This document shows, one piece after another, positions 15,927 through 25,046 of a stretch of 39,155 bases of DNA (position 1 is the stretch's first letter; each line of letters opens with the position of its first letter). Made by a program: the position numbers and the translations under genes. Source of the DNA: Paracoccaceae bacterium (GTDB lineage: Bacteria; Pseudomonadota; Alphaproteobacteria; Rhodobacterales; Rhodobacteraceae); assembly GCA_902512685.1 (NCBI GenBank), contig CABXKH010000017.1, positions 1 to 39,155 on the forward strand, written 5' to 3'. The notes beneath the pieces were generated by a model. That model saw only the letters and a list, made by a program, of their open reading frames with translations. It was not told where the DNA came from and did not search any database.

Positions 15927-17183
15927 TCATAAATGCGATACCTGTGCCCCCAATTCAAAAACAACGCTCTTTATCCTGTGGTATCGATCTTTATATGAAT
16001 CCGATAACTCAACAGGTAAAGTTTGTTGGGATGTAGATATAAGGTATTGCGCAAACTTTGTGCCGAAATAGGTTCCTGGTCCTATACCCCGCCCAGAATA
16101 CCCAAAAATACCGTATAGGTCAGAATCTAGGCGCATAATTTTCGGGATGTAATCTGAACTCATCGAAATTTTCCCACTCCAGTACGCTTCAAACCCTGCG
16201 GTTTTCAACCTGGGAAACAGTTGAGATATTTTTTTCTCAGCCCAACGCAAATGGATATACCGTCCCACGCCCTCAGGTCGGCCCATCGCCCCTATCAGCA
16301 ATCTGTTTCCACCGGCCTTTCGCACTGATGTCATAATCGGTGCAGTATCCCAACACCCCTGCTCCTGCGGCAAAATAGATGTCCAAATCTCATCGGACAA
16401 AGGGTGAGTAACCGCTTGGAAGTAATTTACGATGGCGGTTTTAGATGCCGTCAACCCAACATTTTTTTCTGCATAGGCATTTTGCGCGAACAGAACTGTT
16501 TTTGCAGCAACATCGCCGTTTGGTGTGATAACTGACCAAGATCCTTTTTCCCGCTCTAAGCGAATAGCAGGGGAGTTTTCAAATATTTTTGCCCCTTTTG
16601 CTTGGGCTACCCGTGCAAGACCGCGTAAATATCCAAGCGGCTGTATGGTCCCTGCCCTATGATCTATTAACCCGCCTTGGAAAGCATGGGTTCCGGTTAG
16701 TTTGGCGATTTGTTCTTTATTAAGCAACTCCACTGGTGCGTTTCGAGCCTGCCATTGAGCCCTGCGCTGTTTTAAATCCGTCAAACCTTTTTGATTATGT
16801 GCACAATGTATTGTTCCATTTCGCTTTGGTTCACATTGAATTTGATTTTCTTTAATTAAATCAAAAACGAGCTCTGGAGCTTTTGACAGCGCATCAACTA
16901 ATTTTTCACCGCTCGCGCTTCCTATTTTTTCTTCGACCTTATCGGGTGGCAGCCACAATCCTGCATTTACCAATCCAACATTACGGCCAGATCCACCAAA
17001 ACCGCAGAAATTTGCCTCAAGCAAAACAACGTTTAATCCTAACTTTGCAGCCTCTAGAGCCGCAGAGCAGCCTGTATACCCTCCCCCGATGACCACAAGG
17101 TCTGCGGACAGGTTTTCGTTAAGTTTTGGCGCAGCGAAATCTTCGGCGCATGATACTGTCCAGTAGTTGCTTGCTTCAATCAT
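15927..17183 (-). CDS. FAD-dependent oxidoreductase (DAO family, OrdL/PuuB-like)
   Basis: A 418-residue flavoprotein of the D-amino-acid-oxidase fold. The N-terminal Rossmann motif VVIGGGYTGCSAALEAAKLG (30-49), GGSGRNVGLVNAGLW (near 63-77) and the C-terminal FAD segment GYSGRGIGPGTYFGTKFA (near 371-388) are clear. The pattern SGRNVG with GIGPGTYFG fits amine or amino-acid oxidoreductases such as gamma-glutamylputrescine oxidoreductase. The substrate is not provable here, and no glutamate-putrescine ligase gene is adjacent. The start ATG lies inside a possible 53-residue ORF (8-bp overlap). It is the last gene of the yicC-gmk-gCA-PLP run. Confidence 0.88.
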   Translation of the reverse strand: MIEASNYWTVSCAEDFAAPKLNENLSADLVVIGGGYTGCSAALEAAKLGLNVVLLEANFCGFGGSGRNVGLVNAGLWLPPDKVEEKIGSASGEKLVDALSKAPELVFDLIKENQIQCEPKRNGTIHCAHNQKGLTDLKQRRAQWQARNAPVELLNKEQIAKLTGTHAFQGGLIDHRAGTIQPLGYLRGLARVAQAKGAKIFENSPAIRLEREKGSWSVITPNGDVAAKTVLFAQNAYAEKNVGLTASKTAIVNYFQAVTHPLSDEIWTSILPQEQGCWDTAPIMTSVRKAGGNRLLIGAMGRPEGVGRYIHLRWAEKKISQLFPRLKTAGFEAYWSGKISMSSDYIPKIMRLDSDLYGIFGYSGRGIGPGTYFGTKFAQYLISTSQQTLPVELSDSYKDRYHRIKSVVFELGAQVSHL

Positions 17184-17337
17184 CTTTGGCTGTTTTCCAA
17201 CGCGTTTTGGCGACTTCTTTCGCTTTACTTATATCCAAAAACGAATTGGACAAACCCAAATTCTCAGTAACTAAAATTTTGAAATGTTGAGATCTATCAA
17301 AAGAAAGATTTATAGCAGCGGCCAGGACAAAGAGCAC
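17176..17337 (-). CDS. Possible 53-residue ORF overlapping the FAD oxidoreductase start
   Basis: A minus-strand frame from GTG 17337 to TGA 17176-17178 encodes about 53 residues, beginning with a short hydrophobic stretch (VLFVLAAAINLSF). It ends ISKAKEVAKTRWKTAKDD. The frame stays open upstream to a TAG near 17384 but offers no ATG. Its stop overlaps the ATG of the FAD oxidoreductase (shared ATGATTGA), which suggests translational coupling. Codons look coding-like. There is no clear ribosome site and no known family, so it may instead be a remnant. Confidence 0.3.
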   Translation of the reverse strand: MLFVLAAAINLSFDRSQHFKILVTENLGLSNSFLDISKAKEVAKTRWKTAKDD

Positions 17338-17374
17338 GGATGGGGCTTGTACTACTACTGCAAAACTTCCCCCC

Positions 17375-18562
17375 TCACATCTGATCTAATGCCTTTTTGA
17401 AGGCCAAAATTAAATCTTCTGGGGTTTCTAAGCCAACGGAAACCCTAAAAAAGCCCTCGCTAATTCCATTTCTTTCACGATCTAGAGCTTCCATAGATCT
17501 ATGTGATGAACTTACAGGGTGGCTAAGCGTAGTTCCCACATCACCCAAGGTCGGAGCAAAAGCAATACCCTCCAAACACTGTGTAAACAGGTTTGCCGCA
17601 GCCCGTGTTTTGTTAGTCAATTCAAAACTAACCATATTGCAACCGTTACCCTTAAAGTGTTTTTTAGCAAGCTCATGATCAGGGTGATCTTTACGCATCG
17701 GGTATAAAACCCGAGCTATTTTTGGATGTGTGGCCAATGCATCTGCCAAATTTTCAGCGTTTTTTTGGGCTTTTTCGAATCTTAAATCAAAAGTCAATAA
17801 ACCCCGTTCAGCCAACCAGCAATCGAAAGGACTGGCGGTCAGACCTGTTGTAACAGCGAAATCATAGATGCGTTTGTTCAATGCAGAATCTTTAGCAACT
17901 ACATACCCCAAAGTGACATCTGAGTGCCCTGCTAAAAGCTTGGTTACTGAATGGATAACTATATCAGCGCCATGCTTCAAAGGTTGAAAAACTTTGGGCG
18001 TTGTAAATGTATTATCAACAGCCAAAATAATCCCCGCCTCTTTGCAAATAGACGAAATTCCGTGAAAATCAGCAACCCGCAAGGTCGGATTAGAAATACC
18101 CTCGATCAATACCATTTTTGTATTTGGCTTTATTGCCTGGGCAATATCATCGCTGGATGATGCGTTCGCAAGAGTTGTTGAGATGCCCAACCGCGGCAAT
18201 TCTTCGCTCATCAACCGTAAAGAGCGACCATAAAGCTGATCCCCAGCGATTATGTGATCTCCGGTTGATAGTATTGCCATAACCGCACTCGACACGGCTG
18301 CCATTCCCGACCCTGTAACAATCCCATTTTCCGTCGCTTCCAACCGGTTCAAAATTTGGGAAAGGGCTTGACCGTTTGGATGCCCCTCACGCGCATAGGT
18401 AAAACCAGATAGTTTGCCATTGTATTGGTCATCTAGCATGTCAGGGCTATCTGAAGCGTAAACCACCGATGGCGACAGTGGTGTCACAACTGGGCGGCTG
18501 GCACTTTTGGGAAATTCTACCGGGCGAATGAATGTTGCAGCATCAGGTTTCAATTCAATCAA
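17375..18562 (-). CDS. Cys/Met metabolism PLP-dependent enzyme
   Basis: A 395-residue fold-type I enzyme of the trans-sulfuration family (cystathionine gamma-synthase, O-acetylhomoserine sulfhydrylase, gamma-lyase group). The PLP lysine is Lys218 in SVTKLLAGHSD, with AVDNTF (191-196), GSGMAAVSSA (84-93) and YAREGHPN (57-64). Which reaction it catalyses cannot be told by eye. The frame begins at TTG 18562, overlapping the carbonic anhydrase stop by 8 bp. AAGGA sits 9 nt before a second TTG at 18553, which may be the true start. It is downstream of the gamma carbonic anhydrase gene in one operon. Confidence 0.92.
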   Translation of the reverse strand: MIELKPDAATFIRPVEFPKSASRPVVTPLSPSVVYASDSPDMLDDQYNGKLSGFTYAREGHPNGQALSQILNRLEATENGIVTGSGMAAVSSAVMAILSTGDHIIAGDQLYGRSLRLMSEELPRLGISTTLANASSSDDIAQAIKPNTKMVLIEGISNPTLRVADFHGISSICKEAGIILAVDNTFTTPKVFQPLKHGADIVIHSVTKLLAGHSDVTLGYVVAKDSALNKRIYDFAVTTGLTASPFDCWLAERGLLTFDLRFEKAQKNAENLADALATHPKIARVLYPMRKDHPDHELAKKHFKGNGCNMVSFELTNKTRAAANLFTQCLEGIAFAPTLGDVGTTLSHPVSSSHRSMEALDRERNGISEGFFRVSVGLETPEDLILAFKKALDQM

Positions 18563-19079
18563 TCCTTTTCATATCAGCCATAAAGCGCGCCGCATTTTGT
18601 TGGTAATGTAGGGCGCTTTTCTCAAGTGACTTTATCTCTTCATCGCTTAAAGAGCGTATTATTTTACCGGGGGAGCCTACGACCAATGATCCATCTGGAA
18701 TAGATTTGTTTTCTGTGATCAATGCACCAGCACCGATCAGACAGTTAGAACCAATTTTTGCACCATTGAGCACAATTGCGCCCATACCGATCAATGAATT
18801 GTCGCCAATTTCACATCCATGCAACATGACTTTGTGGCCAATTGTACAGTTCATTCCGATACGAAGAGGAAACCCCATATCTGTATGCATTACTGTGTTT
18901 TCTTGGATATTACATCCAGCACCAATATCGATTAATTCATTGTCGCCCCTTAAGGTCGCACCAAACCAAACCGATGTTTTCTCTTTCAGTTCCACATTGC
19001 CAATCACATTGGCATCCGGTGCCACCCACGCAGTGTTGGCAATCTTTGGCGTCTTATTTCCGAGCGTATATATTGTCAT
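18555..19079 (-). CDS. Gamma carbonic anhydrase family protein
   Basis: A 174-residue left-handed beta-helix protein built of hexapeptide repeats (from about residue 20 to 140), with a C-terminal helix. The three metal-ligand histidines expected for gamma carbonic anhydrases are at positions 65 (VMHTD), 82 (GHKVM) and 87 (LHGCE). A metal-bound hydratase is therefore plausible, although many family members have unknown substrates. It overlaps the gmk stop by 4 bp at its start and the PLP gene by 8 bp at its end. Confidence 0.93.
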   Translation of the reverse strand: MTIYTLGNKTPKIANTAWVAPDANVIGNVELKEKTSVWFGATLRGDNELIDIGAGCNIQENTVMHTDMGFPLRIGMNCTIGHKVMLHGCEIGDNSLIGMGAIVLNGAKIGSNCLIGAGALITENKSIPDGSLVVGSPGKIIRSLSDEEIKSLEKSALHYQQNAARFMADMKRID

Positions 19080-19723
19080 TTACGATCCTCAAATTCGACA
19101 TTTAACCGACGCACAGTATCAACAATATTTGGTTGCTGAGACAGTCGCATGCGCTCTGCAGAGATTATTGTACGAAGCTTTTGCTCCGTGGCATCCAGCG
19201 CATCATTTATCAAAACATAATCATACTCTGGCCAATGGCTAATTTCATCTTTTGATTTTAGCATCCGTGCCTCGATTATCTCCGGCGTGTCTAAGGCGCG
19301 TGTCTTTAACCTTTTTTCCAGTTCTCTGATGGAGGGTGGCAAAATAAAAAAAGAAACGCAGTGCTGTCCTAACGCTGAATTTTTTATCTGTTGGCCGCCC
19401 TGCCAATCAACATCAAATAAAACATCCTTGCCCGCAAGGATGGCATCACGCACCGGTTTTTCTGGACTGCCGTAAAGATTGCCAAACACCTCGGCATGCT
19501 CAAGCATTTGCCCCTCTGACACCAAGTTTTCAAATGTCTTGCGGTCATGGAAGTAATACTCTTTTCCATCCCTCTCGCCCTCTCGAGGCGTACGGGTGGT
19601 GGCGGATATGGAAAACTCGATATCACTATCCCAGTCACGCAATCGCGCCGCGAGAGTGGATTTTCCCGCGCCCGAGGGCGAAGATAGTATGATTAATAGT
19701 CCACGTCGTGTCAGTTCGCTCAT
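19076..19723 (-). CDS. gmk: Guanylate kinase
   Basis: A 215-residue guanylate kinase, converting GMP and ATP to GDP and ADP. The Walker A motif [12 protein letters not shown] is at residues 14-25. The GMP-binding residues lie in the segment [19 protein letters not shown] (43-61) and in [11 protein letters not shown]. It follows yicC by 4 bp and overlaps the carbonic anhydrase gene by 4 bp. The yicC-gmk pairing is a common bacterial arrangement. Length is normal. Confidence 0.97.
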   Translation of the reverse strand: MSELTRRGLLIILSSPSGAGKSTLAARLRDWDSDIEFSISATTRTPREGERDGKEYYFHDRKTFENLVSEGQMLEHAEVFGNLYGSPEKPVRDAILAGKDVLFDVDWQGGQQIKNSALGQHCVSFFILPPSIRELEKRLKTRALDTPEIIEARMLKSKDEISHWPEYDYVLINDALDATEQKLRTIISAERMRLSQQPNIVDTVRRLNVEFEDRK

Positions 19724-19727
19724 TCAT

Positions 19728-20645
19728 TTATTCCAGATTTTGAACTTGCTCTCGCATTTGATCTATTATGACCTTCATTTCAAGCCCGATGCTGGTCAAT
19801 TCCGAATATTGGGCTTTTGCACAAAGGGTATTTGCCTCTCGGTTGAATTCCTGCATCAAAAACTCCATGCGGCGCCCTATAGCGCCCCCAGCATTCATCA
19901 GATCAAAGGCAGCTTGAATATGGATAGCCAAACGATCTAACTCTTCTGTTACATCTGACTTTACAAAGATCAAGGCCACCTCTTGTGCCATACGCTGTGA
20001 ATCAAATTGTGTTGAATTTTCAAGAATTTTTGCCAGCTGAGTTTTCAAAAGACTACGCATATGGTCATTCCGCGCGTCCAAAAGAATCTTGGCATTTTCC
20101 AATTGAACCTTTAGGGCATCCAACTGAGATATAAGAAGATCAACCAACTGCTTACCCTCGGATGACCGCGACTTTAGGAACGTGTCATAGAGTGGCTCTA
20201 GGGACGTCAAAATTTCATTAAAAAGTGTTTCAAGCGCATCCTTAGACAAAATTTTGTTGCCCATAATGCCCTTTAGAGTCAAAAGGTCTGCGGCTTTCGA
20301 CGGGGCAAATGATATGCCATGATCCATTCCATATTGCTCAATTTTTGTGATGTTATTCAAGGTTTTAATTAAAATATCTTGATCAATCGATAGGCTGCGG
20401 TCTTGATCATTTTCATCGCTATGCAATTTGATTGTTAACGTGACATTGCCGCGTTTTATCAACTGCTTTAATCGTGCTCGAACTGCAGTTTCCAGACCGT
20501 CAATCCAATCCGGGGCCCTGATCTTTATATCAAGACCTTTGCCATTCACACTGCGCAACTCTGCCGCCCAGCTATGGGTTTGATTCTCACCCGTCACAGC
20601 GCCAAATCCCGTCATTGATTGAGCCAAGTTCTTCTCCTTTTCCAA
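19728..20645 (-). CDS. yicC: YicC/YloC family endoribonuclease
   Basis: A 305-residue protein with the YicC N-terminal block (SMTGFGAVTGE at 10-20, ELRSVNGKGLDIKIRAPDW near 30-48). Its C-terminal DUF1732 end runs RRMEFLMQEFNREANTLCAK and then a signature SELTSIGLEMKVIIDQMREQ, near residues 258-300. The family includes an endoribonuclease that cuts RNA in E. coli. The gene starts the minus-strand run to gmk, carbonic anhydrase and the PLP enzyme. A CtrA-type box lies 54 bp upstream of its start. Confidence 0.95.
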   Translation of the reverse strand: MEKEKNLAQSMTGFGAVTGENQTHSWAAELRSVNGKGLDIKIRAPDWIDGLETAVRARLKQLIKRGNVTLTIKLHSDENDQDRSLSIDQDILIKTLNNITKIEQYGMDHGISFAPSKAADLLTLKGIMGNKILSKDALETLFNEILTSLEPLYDTFLKSRSSEGKQLVDLLISQLDALKVQLENAKILLDARNDHMRSLLKTQLAKILENSTQFDSQRMAQEVALIFVKSDVTEELDRLAIHIQAAFDLMNAGGAIGRRMEFLMQEFNREANTLCAKAQYSELTSIGLEMKVIIDQMREQVQNLE

Positions 20646-20698
20646 TAAAGCCTAGATAGCTTATTTTGTCTGGGATGTCAGTGGATTAGATTACTCCA

Positions 20699-20713
20699 TT
20701 AACCCTTTATTAA
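20699..20713. promoter_or_regulatory. CtrA-type box (TTAA-N7-TTAA)
   Basis: TTAA (20699-20702), seven bases, TTAA (20710-20713) match the full alphaproteobacterial CtrA recognition pattern. It lies between divergent yicC and the PAS_5 gene, 54 bp from the former and 150 bp from the latter start. Chance matches are possible in AT-rich DNA. A GCAATT/AATTGC inverted repeat is at 20728-20752. Confidence 0.45.
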
Positions 20714-20862
20714 GATTAGTATTAAAAGCAATTCAAATTTATAATAAATTGCCTAAAGGAATGCAGGACAGAGACGTTTTGCAAAACTCGGATATTGAAA
20801 AACAAAGCTGTGCCTTTTGATCTGCTAAGTTCTATGGTCAGCTAAACTGGCAATTTGAGATT

Positions 20863-21432
20863 ATGAGTAATATTTTTTTATTTAGAACATATCAAAAAGA
20901 CATCTTCGACACCAAAATTGAAGCAAATCCTTGCCCAGAAATTCAGCAATTGGAAGTTTACTGGGAAAGAATGCATAACGGTAAAAAACCGCCTTGGCGT
21001 ACACAAATTTGCCCAACCAAATTGATTGATATGTTACCTTTTTTATTTCTGATTGACTTGGTATCCGAAAATCACGCCTATTTTAGGTTTATCGGCGCAT
21101 CTGCAAAGTTGGATTTAGAAGAACTGTCGATCCATACGCCGCTCAAAAACCGCGTCTATACCGACACTCAGCCAAGATTTAAAACCTGCATGACTGAAAT
21201 TTTCACAAGCTCTGCCCCACAAAAATTAATGCTGCGCCCCTATGCTTCAAGCGCTTTCAAAACGCCTTTGATTAACCTTGGTTTGTTTCCTCTTCTGGAT
21301 AGGTATGGAAAATCTACGAAAGCCATCGGGGCTATTAAAACCGATGGCGCCAGAATTTACAGATGGGCGGAAAAGACTAAAACATTGGCCTTAAATAAAC
21401 AATGGCGCTCATTCAGCCAAAGCCAGAGATGA
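20863..21432 (+). CDS. PAS_5 domain protein (single PAS domain)
   Basis: A 189-residue protein made of one PAS_5-type domain (about residues 25-165). It has the family pattern LEVYWERMHNGKKPPWRTQI, then KLIDMLPFLFLIDLV, FRFIGASAKLDLEEL and RPYASSAFKTPLINLGLFPL. There is no output domain. Small PAS_5 proteins are common in Alphaproteobacteria, where the single-domain PAS protein MopJ of Caulobacter is a cell-cycle factor under CtrA control. The TTAA-N7-TTAA box upstream fits that model but is only a sequence match. No obvious ribosome site precedes the ATG. Confidence 0.85.
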   Translation: MSNIFLFRTYQKDIFDTKIEANPCPEIQQLEVYWERMHNGKKPPWRTQICPTKLIDMLPFLFLIDLVSENHAYFRFIGASAKLDLEELSIHTPLKNRVYTDTQPRFKTCMTEIFTSSAPQKLMLRPYASSAFKTPLINLGLFPLLDRYGKSTKAIGAIKTDGARIYRWAEKTKTLALNKQWRSFSQSQR

Positions 21433-21476
21433 AAGCCAAGTTAACGAACGCGCCTCGTTTTAAGGCCATGCCGTCT

Positions 21477-22853
21477 CTAAAGGGATACCGCTGATTGTCT
21501 TTTTTGCGACTCACGATGCATCACCAACTCTTCTGCTACCAAAAATGCCAGTTCAAGCGATTGGCTTGCATTCAAACGTGGGTCGCAGGCCGTATGATAG
21601 CGGTCTGAAAGATCTTCTTCGGTAACTTCTCTGACGCCACCTGTGCATTCGGTCACATCCTGCCCTGTCATTTCAAAATGTACACCGCCCGGGATTGTGC
21701 CTTCGGAACTGTGAATAGCAAAAAATTCACGAACCTCTCTTAACACGCTGTCGAAAGGTCTTGTTTTATACCCGGTGGAAGATTTAATCGTATTGCCGTG
21801 CATGGCATCGCAGGTCCACAAAACATTTGCGCCTTCTTCTTTAACTGCATTTATAAGGCGCGGCAGATGATCCCCCACAGAGCCAGCGCCAAATCGCGCT
21901 ATCAAAGTTAATCGCCCTGCTTCGTTTTGCGGGTTCAGCTTTTCCATCAAAACCTTCAAATCCTCAACCGAGGTGCTCGGTCCACACTTTAAGCCAATAG
22001 GATTTTGCACGCCTTTACAAAACTCAACATGGGCTCCATCCGGCTGCCGGGTGCGATCTCCTATCCAAATGAGGTGCCCGGAACCCGCAAGCCATTTTCC
22101 AGATGTGGAATCCAAACGTGTAAGCGCTTCTTCATATTCAAGAAGCAAGGCCTCATGGCTGATAAAAAAGTCAACGGTTCGCAATTCTTGCGCAGTGTCA
22201 GATCCAATGCCAGCCGCGCTCATGAAATCCAATGCATCATTAATACGCTGTGCCATTTGACGGTATTGGGTTGCTTTTTCGCCTTCAGTAAAGCCCAGTG
22301 TCCAACTGTGGACCTGATGCATATCTGCGTATCCACCAGTGGAAAACGCGCGCAACAAGTTCAAGGTAGCCGCCGATTGTGTATAAGCCTGCAGCATCTT
22401 TTTTGGATCTGGGATGCGAGCCTCGGGAGTAAAGGCCAGTTCATTTATAATATCGCCGCGATAGCTTGGCAACTCAACGCCATTTTGCACCTCTGTGGGC
22501 GCCGAGCGGGGTTTGGCAAACTGCCCTGCCATCCGCCCAAGTTTAACAACCGGTACTTTTGCACCAAAAGTAAGCACCATCGCCATCTGCAAAAGAACTT
22601 TGAATGTGTCGCGAATCCCGTCAGCAGTAAATTGATCAAAACTTTCGGCGCAGTCGCCCCCCTGAAGTAAGAAAGCCTCACCGCGAGATGCCGCAGCCAG
22701 TTTGGCCTTTAAATTGCGCGCCTCACCTGCAAAAACCAGAGGTGGATACTTCGACAACTGGCCTTCAACTTTCAGAAGTGTACCCTGATCGATGTATTCG
22801 GGCATCTGCACCCGGGGCTTTTGCCGCCAATCAGTTTTTTGCCAATCAGACAT
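21477..22853 (-). CDS. Class II 3-deoxy-7-phosphoheptulonate (DAHP) synthase
   Basis: A 458-residue type II DAHP synthase, condensing phosphoenolpyruvate and erythrose 4-phosphate in the first step of the shikimate pathway. Typical blocks are [12 protein letters not shown] near the N-terminus, [45 protein letters not shown] and [18 protein letters not shown], holding metal and substrate ligands. The ATG at 22853 is chosen because GGAG sits 6 nt upstream. The longer frame would need a TTG at 22865. It stands alone, with no aromatic operon around it. Confidence 0.95.
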   Translation of the reverse strand: MSDWQKTDWRQKPRVQMPEYIDQGTLLKVEGQLSKYPPLVFAGEARNLKAKLAAASRGEAFLLQGGDCAESFDQFTADGIRDTFKVLLQMAMVLTFGAKVPVVKLGRMAGQFAKPRSAPTEVQNGVELPSYRGDIINELAFTPEARIPDPKKMLQAYTQSAATLNLLRAFSTGGYADMHQVHSWTLGFTEGEKATQYRQMAQRINDALDFMSAAGIGSDTAQELRTVDFFISHEALLLEYEEALTRLDSTSGKWLAGSGHLIWIGDRTRQPDGAHVEFCKGVQNPIGLKCGPSTSVEDLKVLMEKLNPQNEAGRLTLIARFGAGSVGDHLPRLINAVKEEGANVLWTCDAMHGNTIKSSTGYKTRPFDSVLREVREFFAIHSSEGTIPGGVHFEMTGQDVTECTGGVREVTEEDLSDRYHTACDPRLNASQSLELAFLVAEELVMHRESQKRQSAVSL

Positions 22854-23028
22854 TATGTACTCCAAGACAACTTATTAATATTTTCACACTCTATACGAGA
22901 AAGATTTTGAAAGAACCATATATGTTTTTCAACTCTCTTGACGGATCGCAATAGTTTTGAACAATTGTGTTGATAAAGTCATGCTTTTGGATGTAATGCG
23001 CCAACTAGATTTAACGGAATGTGGCCCT

Positions 23029-24027
23029 ATGAGCAGTCAAACCCAAACAACTCTTTCAAGACTGACGCCGATTAAGACACGGCGATTTGCATTCGTATTG
23101 ATAGAAAACTTTTCTCTTCTATCTTTTGCCTCGGCCGTTGATGCCTTGAGAATTGCCAATCGAATGGCAGAAACCACGCTGTACACTTGGCTTTTCATGG
23201 GCGAAGGAGGAGACACAATCTCTTGTTCAGCCGGTACTTCTTTCAAGCTTGATGGTGACCTTATCGAGCTAAAGAGAGACGACACTATAATGTTATGTGG
23301 CGGCATTAATATACAAAACCATAGCTCAAAGAAAATTTTGAACTGGATTCGCCGTGAGGCAAGGCGGGGCTTGCCTATCGCAGGGCTTTGTACTGGCGCC
23401 TACCCTATGGCCAAGGCGGGGATTTTAGATGGAAAACGCGCCACAATTCACTGGGAAAACCAAGATAGCTTTTCAGAAGAATTTGCCGAAGTTGATCTAA
23501 CAAAGTCAGTCTTTATAAGTGACGGATTGCGCATGACTACAGCAGGCGGGACATCCTCGATTGATTTGATGCTAAAAATTATAGCCGATGATCATGGAGA
23601 AGAGCTGGCAAATGCTGTTGCAGATCAAATGATCTACAGCTCAATAAGAACAGATCAAGATACCCAAAGACTTTCTGTGCCAACACGAATAGGTGTCCGC
23701 CATCCAAAATTAAGCAACGTCATACAAATGATGGAAACCAACATCGAAGAACCCATTAGTCCGGCAATACTGGCCAAGGATGTGGGGATGTCCACCCGCC
23801 AACTTGAACGATTGTTTCGGCGATACCTTAATCGCAGTCCAAAACGATACTACATGGAACTGCGCCTGCAAAAAGCCCGCAACCTTTTAATGCAGACCAA
23901 CATGAGCGTAATCAATGTTGCCTTGGCTTGTGGCTTTGCATCACCGTCACATTTTTCTAAGTGTTATCGCGCGCATTATAATACTACGCCTTATCGCGAG
24001 CGTGGCAGTCATTCTGTTCGGGTATAA
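23029..24027 (+). CDS. GlxA-family transcriptional regulator (DJ-1/AraC)
   Basis: About 332 residues from the ATG at 23029. The N-terminal DJ-1/PfpI-like domain (FAFVLIENFSLLSFASAVDA, then PIAGLCTGAYPMAKAGILDG) is followed by a C-terminal AraC double helix-turn-helix (SPAILAKDVGMSTRQLERLF, then VALACGFASPSHFSKCYR). GlxA relatives sense quaternary amines, arginine or similar compounds and activate nearby uptake and breakdown genes. The frame is open back to TTG 22957, with ATGs at 22981 and 22996. 23029 matches the usual family length. The liv-type transporter follows on the same strand 242 bp later and is the probable target. Confidence 0.9.
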   Translation: MSSQTQTTLSRLTPIKTRRFAFVLIENFSLLSFASAVDALRIANRMAETTLYTWLFMGEGGDTISCSAGTSFKLDGDLIELKRDDTIMLCGGINIQNHSSKKILNWIRREARRGLPIAGLCTGAYPMAKAGILDGKRATIHWENQDSFSEEFAEVDLTKSVFISDGLRMTTAGGTSSIDLMLKIIADDHGEELANAVADQMIYSSIRTDQDTQRLSVPTRIGVRHPKLSNVIQMMETNIEEPISPAILAKDVGMSTRQLERLFRRYLNRSPKRYYMELRLQKARNLLMQTNMSVINVALACGFASPSHFSKCYRAHYNTTPYRERGSHSVRV

Positions 24028-24035
24028 ATAATCAA

Positions 24036-24053
24036 GCTTAAGTACAATTAAGC
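24036..24053. promoter_or_regulatory. 18-bp inverted repeat after the GlxA gene
   Basis: GCTTAA (24036-24041) and TTAAGC (24048-24053) flank GTACAA just after the GlxA stop. It could be an operator or a weak terminator; no strong T run follows. Confidence 0.3.
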
Positions 24054-24219
24054 ATGCCTTAAGAACCTTTATCAAATTCAAAAACGCATTCTCAGAAAAA
24101 TATTTTATTTACGCCAAATTATGACTTTCTTTCAGCCTCTAACTTTTGCCACTTAAATAAATTATTTATTGACCCGTCGTTTCAAATAAGAAATACGCAC
24201 CTAAAGATTCCATTCGATC

Positions 24220-24261
24220 CTTTAAGGGATAGCATGCATGCAGTTACTTAGCTTTAAGGGA
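24220..24261 (+). repeat. CTTTAAGGGA direct repeat before the transporter operon
   Basis: CTTTAAGGGA occurs at 24220-24229 and 24252-24261, spaced 32 bp, about three helical turns. The second copy supplies the ribosome site AAGGGA of the first ATPase gene. The first copy has no such role and could be an AraC-type half-site. A candidate -35, TTGACC, is at 24169-24174. Confidence 0.3.
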
Positions 24262-24269
24262 AAGCGCTC

Positions 24270-25046
24270 ATGAACACCAAGCCAATACTTGAAGTCCAAA
24301 ATCTTGGAAAAAGTTATGGTGGTGTTAGGGCTGTAAATGACCTTAGCTTTTCTATTAATCGCGGAGAGATAGTGGGTTTAATAGGCCCCAACGGTGCAGG
24401 CAAAACCACCTCTTTTAATACAATTGCAGGAGCAGAAAAGCCAACAACTGGCGAGGTGTTCCTAGAAGGCGTGAAGGTCACTGGGCGGTCAACAGAGCAA
24501 CTCTACCATATGGGGCTTTCAAGAACGTTCCAATTAAGTCAAGAATACCCCAAAATGACGGCATTGGAAAACCTAATGGTTGCCTGTAAATCACAACCTG
24601 GGGAAAACATCTTGATGAACTGGCTTTATCCCAAGCTTGTAAACAAGCGTGAGACCGAAGTTGTTCAAAAATCAAAAGAGACACTAGAGTTTTTGGGCTT
24701 GACCCATGTTGCGGACGAATTGGCAGAGAACCTATCAGGCGGGCAAAAAAAACTGCTGGAATTAGGCAGAACCATGATGGCCGATGCCAAGCTTATTCTT
24801 CTGGACGAACCGGGTGCCGGTGTAAACCCGACCTTAATGCAAAAAATCGGTGACATGATCATCGACCTCAATCAAAACCGCGGCTATACGTTTTGTCTTA
24901 TCGAGCATGACATGCAATTGATTGAGCGCCTTTGTCATCGCATCATAGTGCTTGCAGAAGGTCAAATTCTTCTAGAGGGATCTATGGAAGAAATCCGTAA
25001 CAATACAAAAGTCGTTGATGCTTATTTTGGGAGTGCCGAGGCTTGA
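24270..25046 (+). CDS. livG: Branched-chain-amino-acid-type ABC transporter ATPase (LivG-like)
   Basis: A 258-residue ABC ATPase of the LivG subfamily. It has Walker A GPNGAGKTT (residues 39-47), signature LSGGQKKLLE (about 152), Walker B LILLDEPGAGV and a His switch in LIEHDMQLIE. With the LivF protein it drives import of a solute brought by the binding protein 27802-28995. The stop overlaps the next gene as TTGA. It is first gene of a five-gene operon. The real solute may not be a branched-chain amino acid. Confidence 0.93.
   Translation: MNTKPILEVQNLGKSYGGVRAVNDLSFSINRGEIVGLIGPNGAGKTTSFNTIAGAEKPTTGEVFLEGVKVTGRSTEQLYHMGLSRTFQLSQEYPKMTALENLMVACKSQPGENILMNWLYPKLVNKRETEVVQKSKETLEFLGLTHVADELAENLSGGQKKLLELGRTMMADAKLILLDEPGAGVNPTLMQKIGDMIIDLNQNRGYTFCLIEHDMQLIERLCHRIIVLAEGQILLEGSMEEIRNNTKVVDAYFGSAEA

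Noticed and set aside
15791-16036. 81-codon plus-strand ORF overlapping the FAD oxidoreductase end
   Set aside because: It runs antisense through the well-supported C-terminus of the oxidoreductase and has no domain.
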